DNA of 64,000 nt from Thermoplasmata archaeon (GTDB lineage: Archaea; Thermoplasmatota; Thermoplasmata; Halarchaeoplasmatales; Halarchaeoplasmataceae): positions 1 to 64,000 of the forward strand of contig PWHR01000014.1 in NCBI GenBank assembly GCA_003554965.1, given 5' to 3'. The number at the start of each line of letters is the position of its first letter. Position 1 is the stretch's first letter. Position numbers and translations under genes: made by a program. Under the pieces are notes generated by a model. It did no database searches, was not told the DNA's origin, and saw only the letters and a program-made list of their open reading frames with translations. Below are positions 8,701 to 17,258 of this stretch, piece after piece.

Positions 8701-9524
8701 ACGAGCATGGAGAAACACCAATGGACCATCACGAACCGTATATGTCGACTGTGACCGACGAAGACGGCTACTACGAATTCACATGTGTGATGCCAGGTAT
8801 GTATACTGTAGAAGAAGTCATGCAGGAAGGATGGTATAACAGCACACCGTATTACTACGAGGTAGAATTGCTGCCTGGAGAAGGAGTTAGATACGACTTC
8901 GGAAACTACAGATACGGAGACATAACCGGTATCAAGTTCTTCGACTTCACCATGAACGGAACCTTCGAGCCAAAAGAAGGAGACATACCGCTCAGAGGCA
9001 GAGAAGTACAACTTTGGGCATCTGATGAAGACGGTAACCCAATAGATGATGAACCGATATACACTACTGAAACCGACGAACACGGAATGTACATATTCGA
9101 GGACGTCGGACCTGGAGATTATGTCGTTTATCAGCCGAAACCGTGCTGCGACTGGATACATACAACACCACGAGAAGTCCATGTGAGGATGGGTTGTGTT
9201 GAAGAGGAAATAGTGAACTTCGGCGAATACAAGTATTCCAGCATCGACGTCTATGTCATATGTGGTTGGGAAGGTATCGAAGTGATGATCTACGAATCAG
9301 ATGAATACGGGGAATGGCATGAACTCCTAGAATCAGGTTATACAGGAGAACACGGATGGTACATCTCTGAACAACTAGCGCCAGGATACTACATAGTCGA
9401 ACTCGAAGACGGACAATACGAACACGTCCAGTTGAGGATGGGAGAACAGGTCGAATTCGAATACAACAACGAAATTCCAGAAGGTAGGATCTTCGCAGAG
9501 GCGATATACGCTAAAATCGAGTGA
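5715..9524 (+). CDS. Secreted acidic surface protein with about 11 SdrD-B-like domains
   Basis: A 1269-residue protein with a signal peptide (about 1-25) and a short acidic linker. The rest is a chain of about eleven domains of roughly 100 residues. Each starts like IEVFKFHDLNMDGEY, continues with GLEGWTFNLW, a TDEDGYY turn, a PGxYxVEE strand and WxNTTP, and ends with VEFGN. This is the pattern of SdrD-B/Cna-B-like beta-sandwich domains; the DxNxDGxY loops resemble calcium sites. Domains 7 and 8 are nearly identical and the last is incomplete. No membrane helix, sortase signal or PGF-type anchor is visible at the C-terminus (ending YAKIE), so it may be released, held by calcium or joined to another surface protein. 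A structural, adhesive or S-layer-like role is likely, but no enzyme motif is present. Confidence 0.8.
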   Translation: MNQNQIFVLLIASFLAISALGMGLAVLDSTSEAADGETGDEYSGIEDGDDGIEEETDVEKETDIEEIPFAIEVFKYYGEEGHDDYEYGEGLEGWTFELYQKGSPWELLDTGVTDEDGYLIFDLHYYVTPHEEVEASPWDYHFKVREILEDGWYFTGGFVSGGSAGDGEYFYEELEQSVQMNYGQVVNYEFGNALIEECHDITVFSYYDVEGDGEYDEDAGDYGLYDVHIELYMSIDGVWIFQEDGYTDSDGYLYFECMQIDGNYQVRQYVPEGWYNTEARAFPTPTGELTGQDLETEIGDIYVDVSFFLDVPKTARFGNREYEFEDGSIEIYKFHDVNYDGYYDEDHDYLMDGFEFQLWTADEDGNPEIPISDVVETYEGMYTFEDLDPGYYVVLELIPEVEEGEYCWLSTTGTFVDDLGTLISVEVEEGETSEAWFGNVRGGGIEGMKFLSIEGDEEFEVGLDKPLMGWNINLWNVEDGEPGEIIDSTVTDRSGEYYFDCVFPGEYYVQEEMPEGWYNVTAAVQYMYVEPSETVDGVDFANCMYKDIYGIKFYDYTMDGEFTEDDWVLEGWQINLWNEIDGEPGEIIDTAYTQSNGYYFFDDLTVGTYYVEEVIPEGWTNTTPSIVQVEFNCCTPCYPVNFGNYELPEITIIKFNDPNFDGYYDPEIHELVDSIVMFDIEGSAFEGDEGFYFETLSVTGKWSFYVDVGYWVVTEQLPEGWVNTTPLIQNYTLGPGDHWQVEFGNVQYGDIEVFKFHDLNMDGEYNEEEYGLEGWTFNLWNTTMDNDFPIPVEIIETNVTDEDGFAMFWDLGPGHYAIEEIGQTGWHATTDTLQFVEIIPGETVTVEFGNVEYGNIEVFKFHDLNMDGEYDEEDEYGLGGWTFNLWNTTMDNDVPTPVEVIETNVTDEDGYVYFEHLLPGLYAVEEEEQDCWFPTTDTVQFIEIGPGETGELHFGNVEGAWIYGYKYCDYNLNQEFDDHEYGLEGWTINLWAYEENEHGETPMDHHEPYMSTVTDEDGYYEFTCVMPGMYTVEEVMQEGWYNSTPYYYEVELLPGEGVRYDFGNYRYGDITGIKFFDFTMNGTFEPKEGDIPLRGREVQLWASDEDGNPIDDEPIYTTETDEHGMYIFEDVGPGDYVVYQPKPCCDWIHTTPREVHVRMGCVEEEIVNFGEYKYSSIDVYVICGWEGIEVMIYESDEYGEWHELLESGYTGEHGWYISEQLAPGYYIVELEDGQYEHVQLRMGEQVEFEYNNEIPEGRIFAEAIYAKIE
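7959..8588 (+). repeat. Tandem in-gene duplication of a 315-base domain unit
   Basis: Units 7959-8273 and 8274-8588 encode domains 7 and 8 of the surface protein. They match over long stretches at both DNA and protein level (for example EVFKFHDLNMDGEY and NLWNTTMDND in both), while the other domains have diverged. This points to a recent duplication. Confidence 0.75.
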
Positions 9525-9548
9525 AATTGGCTGAACGCCGAACAAACA

Positions 9549-9571
9549 AAACCCTTTCCCTTTTCTTTTTT
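9549..9571 (+). terminator. Pyrimidine-rich terminator after the surface protein
   Basis: A run of C and T ending in TTTTCTTTTTT lies 25-47 bases after the stop codon at 9524. T-rich tracts act as transcription terminators in archaea. No hairpin is evident. Confidence 0.4.
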
Positions 9572-9673
9572 AAATATAGATGAATCACACTCCTATATTG
9601 GTCTAAATAGATAAGTTTTAGTACATGTTAAACGCTATCTTTTAATCCCTAGGGATGAGGAGGCGTGATTTAG

Positions 9674-10528
9674 ATGGAATTTGAAAGAATCGAAATAAAG
9701 GATATAGATGAAAAGATAGTCGAAGAGATGGAAGGGTTATGTTTGCCTGAAGATAAGTTGGACGATCCTCTTTTTATAGAAGGTACTACACTCTGGAGGA
9801 AATGGATGAGAGAAAACCTGAAAAAATATGATTCCCTCGGAAAAGTAGCCTTCAAAGATACTAGGGTGGTGGGTTCGATACAGTACGTTCCAAAAAGGAA
9901 GCAAAAAGTTGTTGAGATAAAATGTATATTTGCCGATGAAAGCGATAGAGGATATGAGGTTAAGAAGAGATTGTTAAAAGATACTATAAGGGAGTTTGAG
10001 GAGCCTAAATCTTATTTTGGTAATGAAGCCGCTAAAGCACTGGTTGCTTTCCCTCATCCTGTACCTCAAGATCTTGGTAATGCAGATTTTTACAGGACTA
10101 ATGGATTTAAAGAAACTTCCGATAATGGACATATCTTCTACTATCCTTTGAAAAAGGACTATAATTTTCACCTTGAAGAAGCAAAAATCGACTTGGGAAG
10201 AGTTGAGAAAGATAAAGCATTGATCTTTTGTAATTCATCCTGCCCTTACTGCGTGAAGGAGATGATGGATGCATTGGACTTGATACGAGATATGGATGAT
10301 GAGGTACCGATCAAAATAATATTGCCGTTCGAAGAACCCAGTCAGCTTGCTACAGTGTTTTCTATGCCCGTTAGTATGGTGATAGGAGATGAGGTCATAG
10401 GATACTCTCTATTGGAAGACGAAAAACTCTTGAGGAAGTTGAAAAGCGCATTAAAATCTAAGAGTCATTTGCTCAACACAAAACAGTCTGATGTCGAATA
10501 TGCTATCGGGGGTCAAGCCATCCAATAG
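9674..10528 (+). CDS. GNAT acetyltransferase fused to a YoaP-like thioredoxin domain
   Basis: A 284-residue two-part protein. Residues 1-160 look like a GNAT N-acetyltransferase: a small-molecule or protein acyl transfer fold with an EIKCIFADESDRGYEVKKRL segment in the acetyl-CoA-binding position and FYRTNGFKE near its end. Residues 175-260 form a thioredoxin/glutaredoxin-like domain with CPYC (FCNSSCPYCVKEM) and a later cis-proline segment (FSMPVSMVI). This matches the YoaP family. The ribosome site is a GAGGAGG-like stretch just upstream. The acceptor substrate is unknown; the redox site could sense or reduce a thiol substrate. Confidence 0.75.
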   Translation: MEFERIEIKDIDEKIVEEMEGLCLPEDKLDDPLFIEGTTLWRKWMRENLKKYDSLGKVAFKDTRVVGSIQYVPKRKQKVVEIKCIFADESDRGYEVKKRLLKDTIREFEEPKSYFGNEAAKALVAFPHPVPQDLGNADFYRTNGFKETSDNGHIFYYPLKKDYNFHLEEAKIDLGRVEKDKALIFCNSSCPYCVKEMMDALDLIRDMDDEVPIKIILPFEEPSQLATVFSMPVSMVIGDEVIGYSLLEDEKLLRKLKSALKSKSHLLNTKQSDVEYAIGGQAIQ

Positions 10529-10638
10529 AATGTTATTTCAGATGTTCTTTCATTATTTTTCCTACTACATGAGAGCATTTAAATAACAATAAGTAGATTT
10601 CTTTCTGAAAGTCTTTCATTTAAAAGAGGTCGGATAGA

Positions 10639-11163
10639 ATGGTGCAGTTAAAGGGAGAAAAAACGATCCTGAAAACGTTGGAGAGAGAACACTGCAAAAA
10701 GTTGTGGAACGATCACGAGATTGACGAGGAACTCCCAACTCAACCTCTAGAACCGGGTAGATCTGTAGAGAATGCGGATGAATGGTTCGATGAGATGCAG
10801 GAGAAGCAGGGGGATGAGCACTACTATCTAGGCATATTTACGTATGAAGATGAATTGTTAGGAGATGTACAGTTAGCGAATATAGATTGGAAGAATCGCA
10901 CCGCTACTTTGGGCATCGGCATATCTAAGATCGAAGATAGAGGAAAAGGTTACGGCACAGATGCGTGTGCAACTATCATTAGATTTGCATTTGACCAGCT
11001 TGATTTACACCGCATCTCTGCGAGAACAGCGGGATTTAACACAGCGGCTAAAAAGATGCTGGAAAAGAATGGATTTGAGCTGGAAGGTGAAGAGAAAGAA
11101 GCGATTTACCGCTCAGGAGAGCGCCATGATAGATTGATCTACGGCTTGGTGAGAAACAGCTGA
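10639..11163 (+). CDS. RimJ/RimL-type GNAT N-acetyltransferase
   Basis: A 174-residue single-domain acetyltransferase. The acetyl-CoA site is seen as GIGISKIEDRGKGYGTDA (R/Q-x-x-G-x-G/A pattern), followed by the usual FDQLDLHRISARTAGFN and KNGFELEGEEKEA segments of the RimJ/RimL/SpeG-like branch. Such enzymes acetylate protein N-termini, polyamines or antibiotics; the substrate cannot be read from sequence. It follows another GNAT gene by 110 bases on the same strand but has its own upstream AT-rich stretch. Confidence 0.85.
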   Translation: MVQLKGEKTILKTLEREHCKKLWNDHEIDEELPTQPLEPGRSVENADEWFDEMQEKQGDEHYYLGIFTYEDELLGDVQLANIDWKNRTATLGIGISKIEDRGKGYGTDACATIIRFAFDQLDLHRISARTAGFNTAAKKMLEKNGFELEGEEKEAIYRSGERHDRLIYGLVRNS

Positions 11164-11187
11164 AGCTGAATGTCAAAGATCTCTTGC

Positions 11188-11568
11188 TCAATCCTTTTTA
11201 TAAACGGTTGTCTGGCTTGGGATATTTCCTTCTTGCCCAAATTCACTTTCATACCATATCCGGACCACGTGCTCTATGCGCACATAGAGTCTTTCAAGAT
11301 CTATTTTAACCCATTCTACTACTCCGACTTCATCCGAACTCTTTTGTTTGACCTCTCTTATCTTAACGGAGTCAGTCCAAAAATCACTTATGTCTGTGTT
11401 CTTCCAATTGATATCTTTAGCAGAAGTTTGGTATACTTCCTCCAAAATCAAGGTCTCGGAGTCGAAATCCTTCAATTCACCTAGGAATGCTAATCCATCA
11501 TCAGTGATAACCAAAATCGTTTGATTTAGGTATTGTTCCAATTCTTTTTCCAATAAACCTCCTGGCAT
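11188..11568 (-). CDS. LSm-like (Sm-fold) small protein
   Basis: A 126-residue protein whose first 50 residues read as an Sm1-type fold: a short helix, then YLNQTILVITDDGLAFLGELKDFDSETLILEEVY, which is the typical pattern of strands with a D-G turn and a G-x-L segment. After a charged insert, VRIEHVVRIWYESE could be the Sm2 strand pair. Sm-like proteins form rings that bind RNA. The insert and C-terminal extension are unusual, so the assignment is a fold-level one. It converges on the acetyltransferase gene to its left (25-base gap). Confidence 0.6.
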   Translation of the reverse strand: MPGGLLEKELEQYLNQTILVITDDGLAFLGELKDFDSETLILEEVYQTSAKDINWKNTDISDFWTDSVKIREVKQKSSDEVGVVEWVKIDLERLYVRIEHVVRIWYESEFGQEGNIPSQTTVYKKD

Positions 11569-11662
11569 TTTGTCTCTCCTTTTTTTTAAATACTTTTTTG
11601 ATATTTAAAACCGACGCCTCAGATGCGAATCTTTTAATCATCCGACCTGTTTTAAGCTATAC

Positions 11663-12220
11663 ATGTCATGGATCGAGGAGATCGAGATAGAAGAGGCTCA
11701 AGGAAGATTGAAAGAAACCTATGAGAACTTAGTTGAAAAGAGAGGGAAAGTTTCCAATATCTTGAGGGTCCACAGCCTAAACCCTGAAGCTATGAGATCT
11801 CATCTTGACTTTTACATGTCGGTGATGTTCAAGGATTCTAGCTTGAGCAGGAAGGAATCAGAGATGATCGCGGTGGTGGTTTCCGCAGCGAATGGGTGTG
11901 GGTACTGTGTTGCTCACCACTCTGAAGCTTTAGATCACTATTGGAGGGATGAGGATAAAGTCCGCAGACTCTCTGAAAATTTCAAAGAAGTGGAGCTTGA
12001 GAAGAGATACCATAAGATGTTAGAGTTCACCCATAGGCTAACATCGGAACCTGACTCCATCGAGAACGAGGAAGTGGATTCATTGAAAGATTGCGGTTTC
12101 GATGATCGAGATATTCTTAACATTGTTCTGGTAACAGGATACTTCAATTTTGTCAACAGGGTCGCCCTGGGACTCGGGGTCGAATACGGAAGTGAAGAGA
12201 TCAAGGGTTATCAATACTGA
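11663..12220 (+). CDS. AhpD-like / carboxymuconolactone decarboxylase family protein
   Basis: A 185-residue helical protein of the peroxidase-related (AhpD-like) family. The key motif is EMIAVVVSAANGCGYCVAHH, with CxxC and the conserved downstream histidine. The C-terminal half carries DDRDILNIVLVTGYFNFVNRVALGLGVE, also typical of the family. Members use the two cysteines to reduce peroxides through a partner reductase. The family is clear; the partner and physiological oxidant are not known. Confidence 0.85.
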   Translation: MSWIEEIEIEEAQGRLKETYENLVEKRGKVSNILRVHSLNPEAMRSHLDFYMSVMFKDSSLSRKESEMIAVVVSAANGCGYCVAHHSEALDHYWRDEDKVRRLSENFKEVELEKRYHKMLEFTHRLTSEPDSIENEEVDSLKDCGFDDRDILNIVLVTGYFNFVNRVALGLGVEYGSEEIKGYQY

Positions 12221-12282
12221 TGTAAGGATCTCAGAGAATGTGAACTGAAGAGAGTATTGAGATCTTATCTGGATCTGATCGA

Positions 12283-12882
12283 TCATTTTTTAGATATTAG
12301 CTCTTTAAAGTCCGATATCAACTGCTTCATCTCTCTCAGAAAGTTAGCACTTCGCTTGTAGTAAAGCCCAGCTCCGAACAGTACAGTTAGGACTAAACTT
12401 AAAGGCAATCTAGTTATAGGCACGTCATGCGCAGCGATCTCTGCTGCAGTCTGGTCCTCAGCTATGTAGGTTATCTCGCTTGCCGATGTGATTCCGTAAT
12501 CCAGGTAGATAGAAGGCAGAGGAATCGAATTCCAATATTGTGAAGTCAACATAGCTTCTATATGGAAGAAATCTGTACTCAGAGGGTAAAAGAGGGCCAT
12601 GCCTTCACCAAGATCTAAAAGTAAGTGGGATCCAAGGTAAAAAAAGGCGATCAGACCGTATTCTTTGTATTCAGGGTGATATCTGTCTAGATATAGCAAT
12701 ATGATCGCAGGGATTACAATTACCACGAATATATTATGTAGGAGCATACGGTGGACACCGGGGATGAATATATCGATGTCAATTATCACTGCGAAAGGTA
12801 ACATAAGGACTGCTTTTTTCGCATCTACTCTCAGCGCCAAAAGCACCAGGAAAGGTATGATCAAGTGAGTAATCGTGTCCAT
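12283..12882 (-). CDS. DUF457/YdjM-type membrane protein (paralogue 1)
   Basis: A 199-residue membrane protein with four to five hydrophobic helices. Conserved polar residues sit in the membrane parts: MDTITHLIIP at the start, IIDIDIFIPGVHRMLLHN and YLGSHLLLDLGEG. This H/D pattern matches the YdjM/DUF457 family, annotated as membrane-bound putative metal-dependent hydrolases; the activity is unproven. A close paralogue lies at 56424-57044 on the same strand, sharing the order of motifs throughout. Confidence 0.7.
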   Translation of the reverse strand: MDTITHLIIPFLVLLALRVDAKKAVLMLPFAVIIDIDIFIPGVHRMLLHNIFVVIVIPAIILLYLDRYHPEYKEYGLIAFFYLGSHLLLDLGEGMALFYPLSTDFFHIEAMLTSQYWNSIPLPSIYLDYGITSASEITYIAEDQTAAEIAAHDVPITRLPLSLVLTVLFGAGLYYKRSANFLREMKQLISDFKELISKK

Positions 12883-13011
12883 CGTTAAGCTTATTGTTTT
12901 CGAATCATATAAAATTTACAGGTCCAAGAAAGTCACGTTTATGTTATCGAAAATAATTTATGGATGCGTGAGGGTTATTTGTATATGTCCCCTTCTAAAG
13001 GTGGATCCAGT

Positions 13012-16000
13012 ATGAAAAAAAGTTCACATCAAAGTGCTAATAGCATCATCGTAACTTACGTTGCGTTATTGCTCATATTGGGTTCCATTTGGATGGGTTT
13101 TGTGGTTCTAGGGGGAGGAAACAGAGAAGAAGAGTTGGATGAAGTACTGATCCATCGCGATCTCGAAGAAGTTCTAGAAAAAAGTCTTTTGGAAAAAGTT
13201 GGGAATAGAACTGAAGAGGAAAAGGTCGAGGTCATGATCAGATTGGAACCAATGCACACTGATGATCGATTTGGGGACTCTATCAGAGATAAGCCTTTGG
13301 AGGAGTCTTTGAAGGGACTCCAACGACATTCTAGGGAAAAGCAGACTGACGTGATCGAATTTTTAGAAAATGAGGATGGAGAAGTGATCAATTCTTTTTG
13401 GATCGCGAACGCAGTACTATCGGAGGTAAAAGTCAGTACACTAGATCGTTTAGTTGAATTGCCTGAAATCTCGAAGATTCATGAAAATAGAGAGATAGAC
13501 TTGGAGAGGGATGACGGTGGTCTAAACTATAGTGAGGGTATCGAAGGCAATCCTAAATCGACAACATCATCTGATGATCTAACTTGGGGTTTGGATAGGA
13601 TCAATGTGACAGATGCGTGGGAAGGAGGGGATATATGGAAAGAAGGGCATGACGGCAGCGGTGTTCGGGTCGCGGTTTCAGATACCGGAATGGATATCGA
13701 CCATCCTGATTTAGAGGGAAAAATGGTGAATGTGGATGATGACGAATATTATACAGGCGGATGGATCGAGTTAGATGAGGATGGTGAAATTGTCGAGAAC
13801 TCTACTCCTAGTGATACTGATGAGGACGGCCATGGAACACATGTTTCCGGCACTATAGCAGGCGAAAACGAGAGCGGTGAGAATATAGGAGTAGCTCCAG
13901 GAGTAGATTTGATGCACGCTGTCACATTCCCTGGTGGCGATGAGGCTACGGAGGCTCAGATGCTTGCTGCCTTAGAGTGGAAGGCTGAACCCTATGACAG
14001 ACACGGAAATAAATTGGAACCAGTGGATGAACACCAAGCGAACATAGCGAGTATGTCCTGGGCGGTCAGTGGACACGATTCGCGATTTGTTGAACCCATA
14101 CGGAACCTGATTAAAGCAGGTGTGGTTCCTGTAGCGGCTATAGGTAACGATGGTGAAGGAACGGTAGAGTCGCCGGGAGCCATCTACGAGGCTTTTGGCA
14201 TAGGCGCTTTAGAGGAAGATGAAGAGATCGCTGAATTCAGCAGCGGTGACATAGTTGAGGATGGGAGAGAAGATACACCGGAAGAATATGTGAAACCGGA
14301 TTTTTCCGCCCCGGGAGTGAATATCAAGTCAGCTGTACCTGATGATGGGTGGGAGAATTGGAGTGGGACATCGATGGCCGTACCGCATGTTGCAGGAACC
14401 ATCGCCTTGATGTTGGATGCGAATCCTACTTTGGATGTGGATGATATCTACGAAGTTTTGAGTTTCACATCGGATTATTACGAAGATGGAGAGACTTTAT
14501 TGGATGAAGAAGAAAAGAACACGCGCTATGGAAGAGGGATAATAGATGCGGGCAAAGCTGTCGATACTGTTTCTGGTATATCTTTAAAAGAAGCTGATGA
14601 GATAGGGAAACGTAACGCAACGTTGAAGGGAGAAGTTTTCGATTTGCCGGACGGAGAGATCGAGGTTTTCTTCAGATACAGGAAGTTGGAAGAAGAAAAT
14701 TGGCAGGAGACTTCTCCTGAAGAGATCAGTGAACCAGGAGAGTTCCATGCCGAGATAGACGGATTGAATGAAAATACCGTCTACGAGTACAAAGCGGTGG
14801 CCCAAACTGACGACGGAGAAGAATCCACTTTTACCCTTGAATTTAAGACCGAGATTGATCTAAGTATATCTACACTTTCGCCTGACAACGTCACACAGAC
14901 AAAGGTGATTTTGAGAGGCGAGATCACTGATATGCCTTTTGAAGAGGGTCAGGTGTTTTTCCGCTACCGAAAGATTGGAGATGAATGGTCTGAGACATCA
15001 AAAGAACTGATTACAGAGCCCGCCGTATACGAAGTAGAACTGGATCAGATCGAAAGGATCGAACGATACGAATACAAGGCCGTAGGAGAATTCGATGGTG
15101 AAGAATTCACAGGAGATGTTAGAGACTTTAAGACGGTCCCATTAGAGCCAGAATATGACGACGAAAAAGGAGCCTATCTTATAACCGATGTTTATGAGCT
15201 TCAGTGGATGAAGAACGATCTACAAGAGAGATATCTCCTCCAGGGTGATATAGAGGCCTCAGAGACGGAGGATTGGTACACGGGAGCTGGATTCAAACCA
15301 ATCGGTGATAACGATTTTTCTAGATTCAATGGATCCTTAGAGGGGCAGGATCATTCTATTAATAACCTGACCATAAATCGATCTTCAGAGGACAATGTAG
15401 GTCTATTTGGAACAATTGATAATGATACGGAGGTCGATAGCAGCGGTGAGATCAAGAATATCACATTGAATGATCTAGAAGTTGTTGGTCGAGAGAACGT
15501 AGGAGGTATAATAGGAAGGAATTTAGGAAAAATAGAAAACATACACGTCACTGGAAAAGTCCATGGTCACGAAAATGTAGGAGGTTTGATAGGTAACAAC
15601 AGTGTGAACGAGCAGCAGACTACAAAAATTCTTAAGGACTCTTCCGCCGAAGTCGAAATATCTGGAGGTATCGGTGTTGGCGGGATAATCGGGGTCAACT
15701 TTGGGGAAATTCTTCGATCGTATTCTGCCGGCGAAGTGACAGGGACGAATGAGAGTGTCGGGGGCTTGATAGGTATCAATAAAGGTCAAGTGTACGATTC
15801 GTACTCTAATGCTGATGTGAAAGGAGATGTTAAAGTCGGAGGACTGATAGGTTTGAACGAAGAGGCTTCAATCGACAGATCATATTCTACTGGTGAGATA
15901 ATCGGTGAAACGGATATCGGCGGTTTGGTGGGACTGAACGAGAGGGGAGATATAAGAGATTCTTTCTGGGACAAAGATACCTCTGGTTTATATGAAAGTG

Positions 16001-17229
16001 ATGGTGGAACCGGAAAAACACTAGAAGAGATGCTATCGAAGCAAACTTTCATCGAAGCTGGTTGGGATTTCGAAAAATCTTGGGGGATTATAGAAGATGA
16101 AACTTATCCTTTCTTGCAGTGGCAGGAAGAAGGAAGTTATCCCTTTGCTTTTGTTTCGTTGTGGTTGGAAAATCCATTAGGACAAGGTGATGTCATTCTT
16201 GATGGGGAATTGGTTGACCCGAATGAATGGCCTTATGAGAAAGAATTTGAGATGGGCACGGAAATTGAGTTGGAAGGGAAAGCCCATCAGGGTTGGACAT
16301 TTCGAGGATGGAGCGGAGATGTTCCAGGGGAATTCGATGACGTTAGTAAGATCGTTTTTGAGTTGGACCAGGAAAGAACAATTAGAGCTGAATTTGTGGA
16401 GTTGTTCGAACTATCGGTGAACATAAGCGAGGGAGTAGGCGAGATCAAAATCGAAGACGAAACATATGGTCAAAATGTTTTGCCTAAAACAACTGAGCAT
16501 GCTTATGGTAGCCAGATAAGTATCGAAGCCTTTGAGAAGGAGGGATGGCGATTTTATAGATGGATAGGGACGGACCCGGAAGTTGATGATGAAAAGAGTT
16601 TGGAGATAACGATAGAGGGAGACCTGAACATCTCCGCTATATTTTTACCGATCTTTGAGATCGAAATATTATCTATTGAAGAAGGTCAGGTTTTTGAAAA
16701 AAATAAAGAGATGATAGTGGAATACGGCCTTTACAATCCCGGCGAAAAAGAAGAAAATAGGGATATAATCTTCCAAGTTTATGAGGAAGAAGGTGTCCAG
16801 GTCTATAGAGATGAAAAAGAAAATGTCACTCTCGGTTCTCAGGAATATGTGGAGGATGAATTCAATTGGATCATAAATAACACAGGGGAGCTCGAGATCG
16901 AGATAAGTAGTCAATACGATGGTGAAGTAGAAAATACTTCTAGTATCACCGTAACCATCGAAGAAGAAGATGAGACTACCGATGGACTTTGGTTGTTATT
17001 TATTGCGTTGGTTATATTAGCATGTGCTGGCGTTTTGATCTTTTTCGAGAAAAAAATCATGAATAAATCTGAAGACAATAAAATAGATGATCTTGATAAA
17101 AAAAGATCTCCTGATTTTGACTGGTCTGAGGAGATCGATAAAGCAGTTAGAGAAGAAGATAAAACTATTGAAAGTGTTGAAGAAGGGCCCGAGGGACTGT
17201 CATCGAAAGATAAGAGGGATGAAATTTAG
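13012..17229 (+). CDS. Membrane-anchored subtilisin-like protease with GLUG repeats
   Basis: A 1405-residue protein from the ATG at 13012, chosen because AGGTGG lies 7-10 bases before it and a TATA-like AAAATAATTTAT lies about 55 bases before it; an in-frame ATG at 12964 is less likely. A signal helix (about 15-35) and an I9-like propeptide (about 45-160) lead to an S8 peptidase domain with D224 (SDTGMD), H274 (GHGTHVSG) and S454 (SGTSMAVPH), so it should be active. Two FN3-like domains follow, then five or so GLUG repeats (VGGLIGxN), two divergent InlB-type repeats, a CARDB-like region, a membrane helix (about 1325-1347) and a 58-residue cytoplasmic tail rich in K, D and E. The protease faces outside. 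Its FN3-like domain is related to one in the amidase-GH18 protein. Confidence 0.88.
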   Translation: MKKSSHQSANSIIVTYVALLLILGSIWMGFVVLGGGNREEELDEVLIHRDLEEVLEKSLLEKVGNRTEEEKVEVMIRLEPMHTDDRFGDSIRDKPLEESLKGLQRHSREKQTDVIEFLENEDGEVINSFWIANAVLSEVKVSTLDRLVELPEISKIHENREIDLERDDGGLNYSEGIEGNPKSTTSSDDLTWGLDRINVTDAWEGGDIWKEGHDGSGVRVAVSDTGMDIDHPDLEGKMVNVDDDEYYTGGWIELDEDGEIVENSTPSDTDEDGHGTHVSGTIAGENESGENIGVAPGVDLMHAVTFPGGDEATEAQMLAALEWKAEPYDRHGNKLEPVDEHQANIASMSWAVSGHDSRFVEPIRNLIKAGVVPVAAIGNDGEGTVESPGAIYEAFGIGALEEDEEIAEFSSGDIVEDGREDTPEEYVKPDFSAPGVNIKSAVPDDGWENWSGTSMAVPHVAGTIALMLDANPTLDVDDIYEVLSFTSDYYEDGETLLDEEEKNTRYGRGIIDAGKAVDTVSGISLKEADEIGKRNATLKGEVFDLPDGEIEVFFRYRKLEEENWQETSPEEISEPGEFHAEIDGLNENTVYEYKAVAQTDDGEESTFTLEFKTEIDLSISTLSPDNVTQTKVILRGEITDMPFEEGQVFFRYRKIGDEWSETSKELITEPAVYEVELDQIERIERYEYKAVGEFDGEEFTGDVRDFKTVPLEPEYDDEKGAYLITDVYELQWMKNDLQERYLLQGDIEASETEDWYTGAGFKPIGDNDFSRFNGSLEGQDHSINNLTINRSSEDNVGLFGTIDNDTEVDSSGEIKNITLNDLEVVGRENVGGIIGRNLGKIENIHVTGKVHGHENVGGLIGNNSVNEQQTTKILKDSSAEVEISGGIGVGGIIGVNFGEILRSYSAGEVTGTNESVGGLIGINKGQVYDSYSNADVKGDVKVGGLIGLNEEASIDRSYSTGEIIGETDIGGLVGLNERGDIRDSFWDKDTSGLYESDGGTGKTLEEMLSKQTFIEAGWDFEKSWGIIEDETYPFLQWQEEGSYPFAFVSLWLENPLGQGDVILDGELVDPNEWPYEKEFEMGTEIELEGKAHQGWTFRGWSGDVPGEFDDVSKIVFELDQERTIRAEFVELFELSVNISEGVGEIKIEDETYGQNVLPKTTEHAYGSQISIEAFEKEGWRFYRWIGTDPEVDDEKSLEITIEGDLNISAIFLPIFEIEILSIEEGQVFEKNKEMIVEYGLYNPGEKEENRDIIFQVYEEEGVQVYRDEKENVTLGSQEYVEDEFNWIINNTGELEIEISSQYDGEVENTSSITVTIEEEDETTDGLWLLFIALVILACAGVLIFFEKKIMNKSEDNKIDDLDKKRSPDFDWSEEIDKAVREEDKTIESVEEGPEGLSSKDKRDEI

Positions 17230-17247
17230 AATATTTTAAAAAATATT
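17230..17247. terminator. AT-rich palindrome between convergent genes
   Basis: AATATTTTAAAAAATATT lies directly after the protease stop and just before the convergent MFS gene's stop. It can fold as a stem on either strand and gives a T run in both directions, so it may serve as a shared terminator. Confidence 0.4.
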
Positions 17248-17258
17248 TGCCGTCTTCT

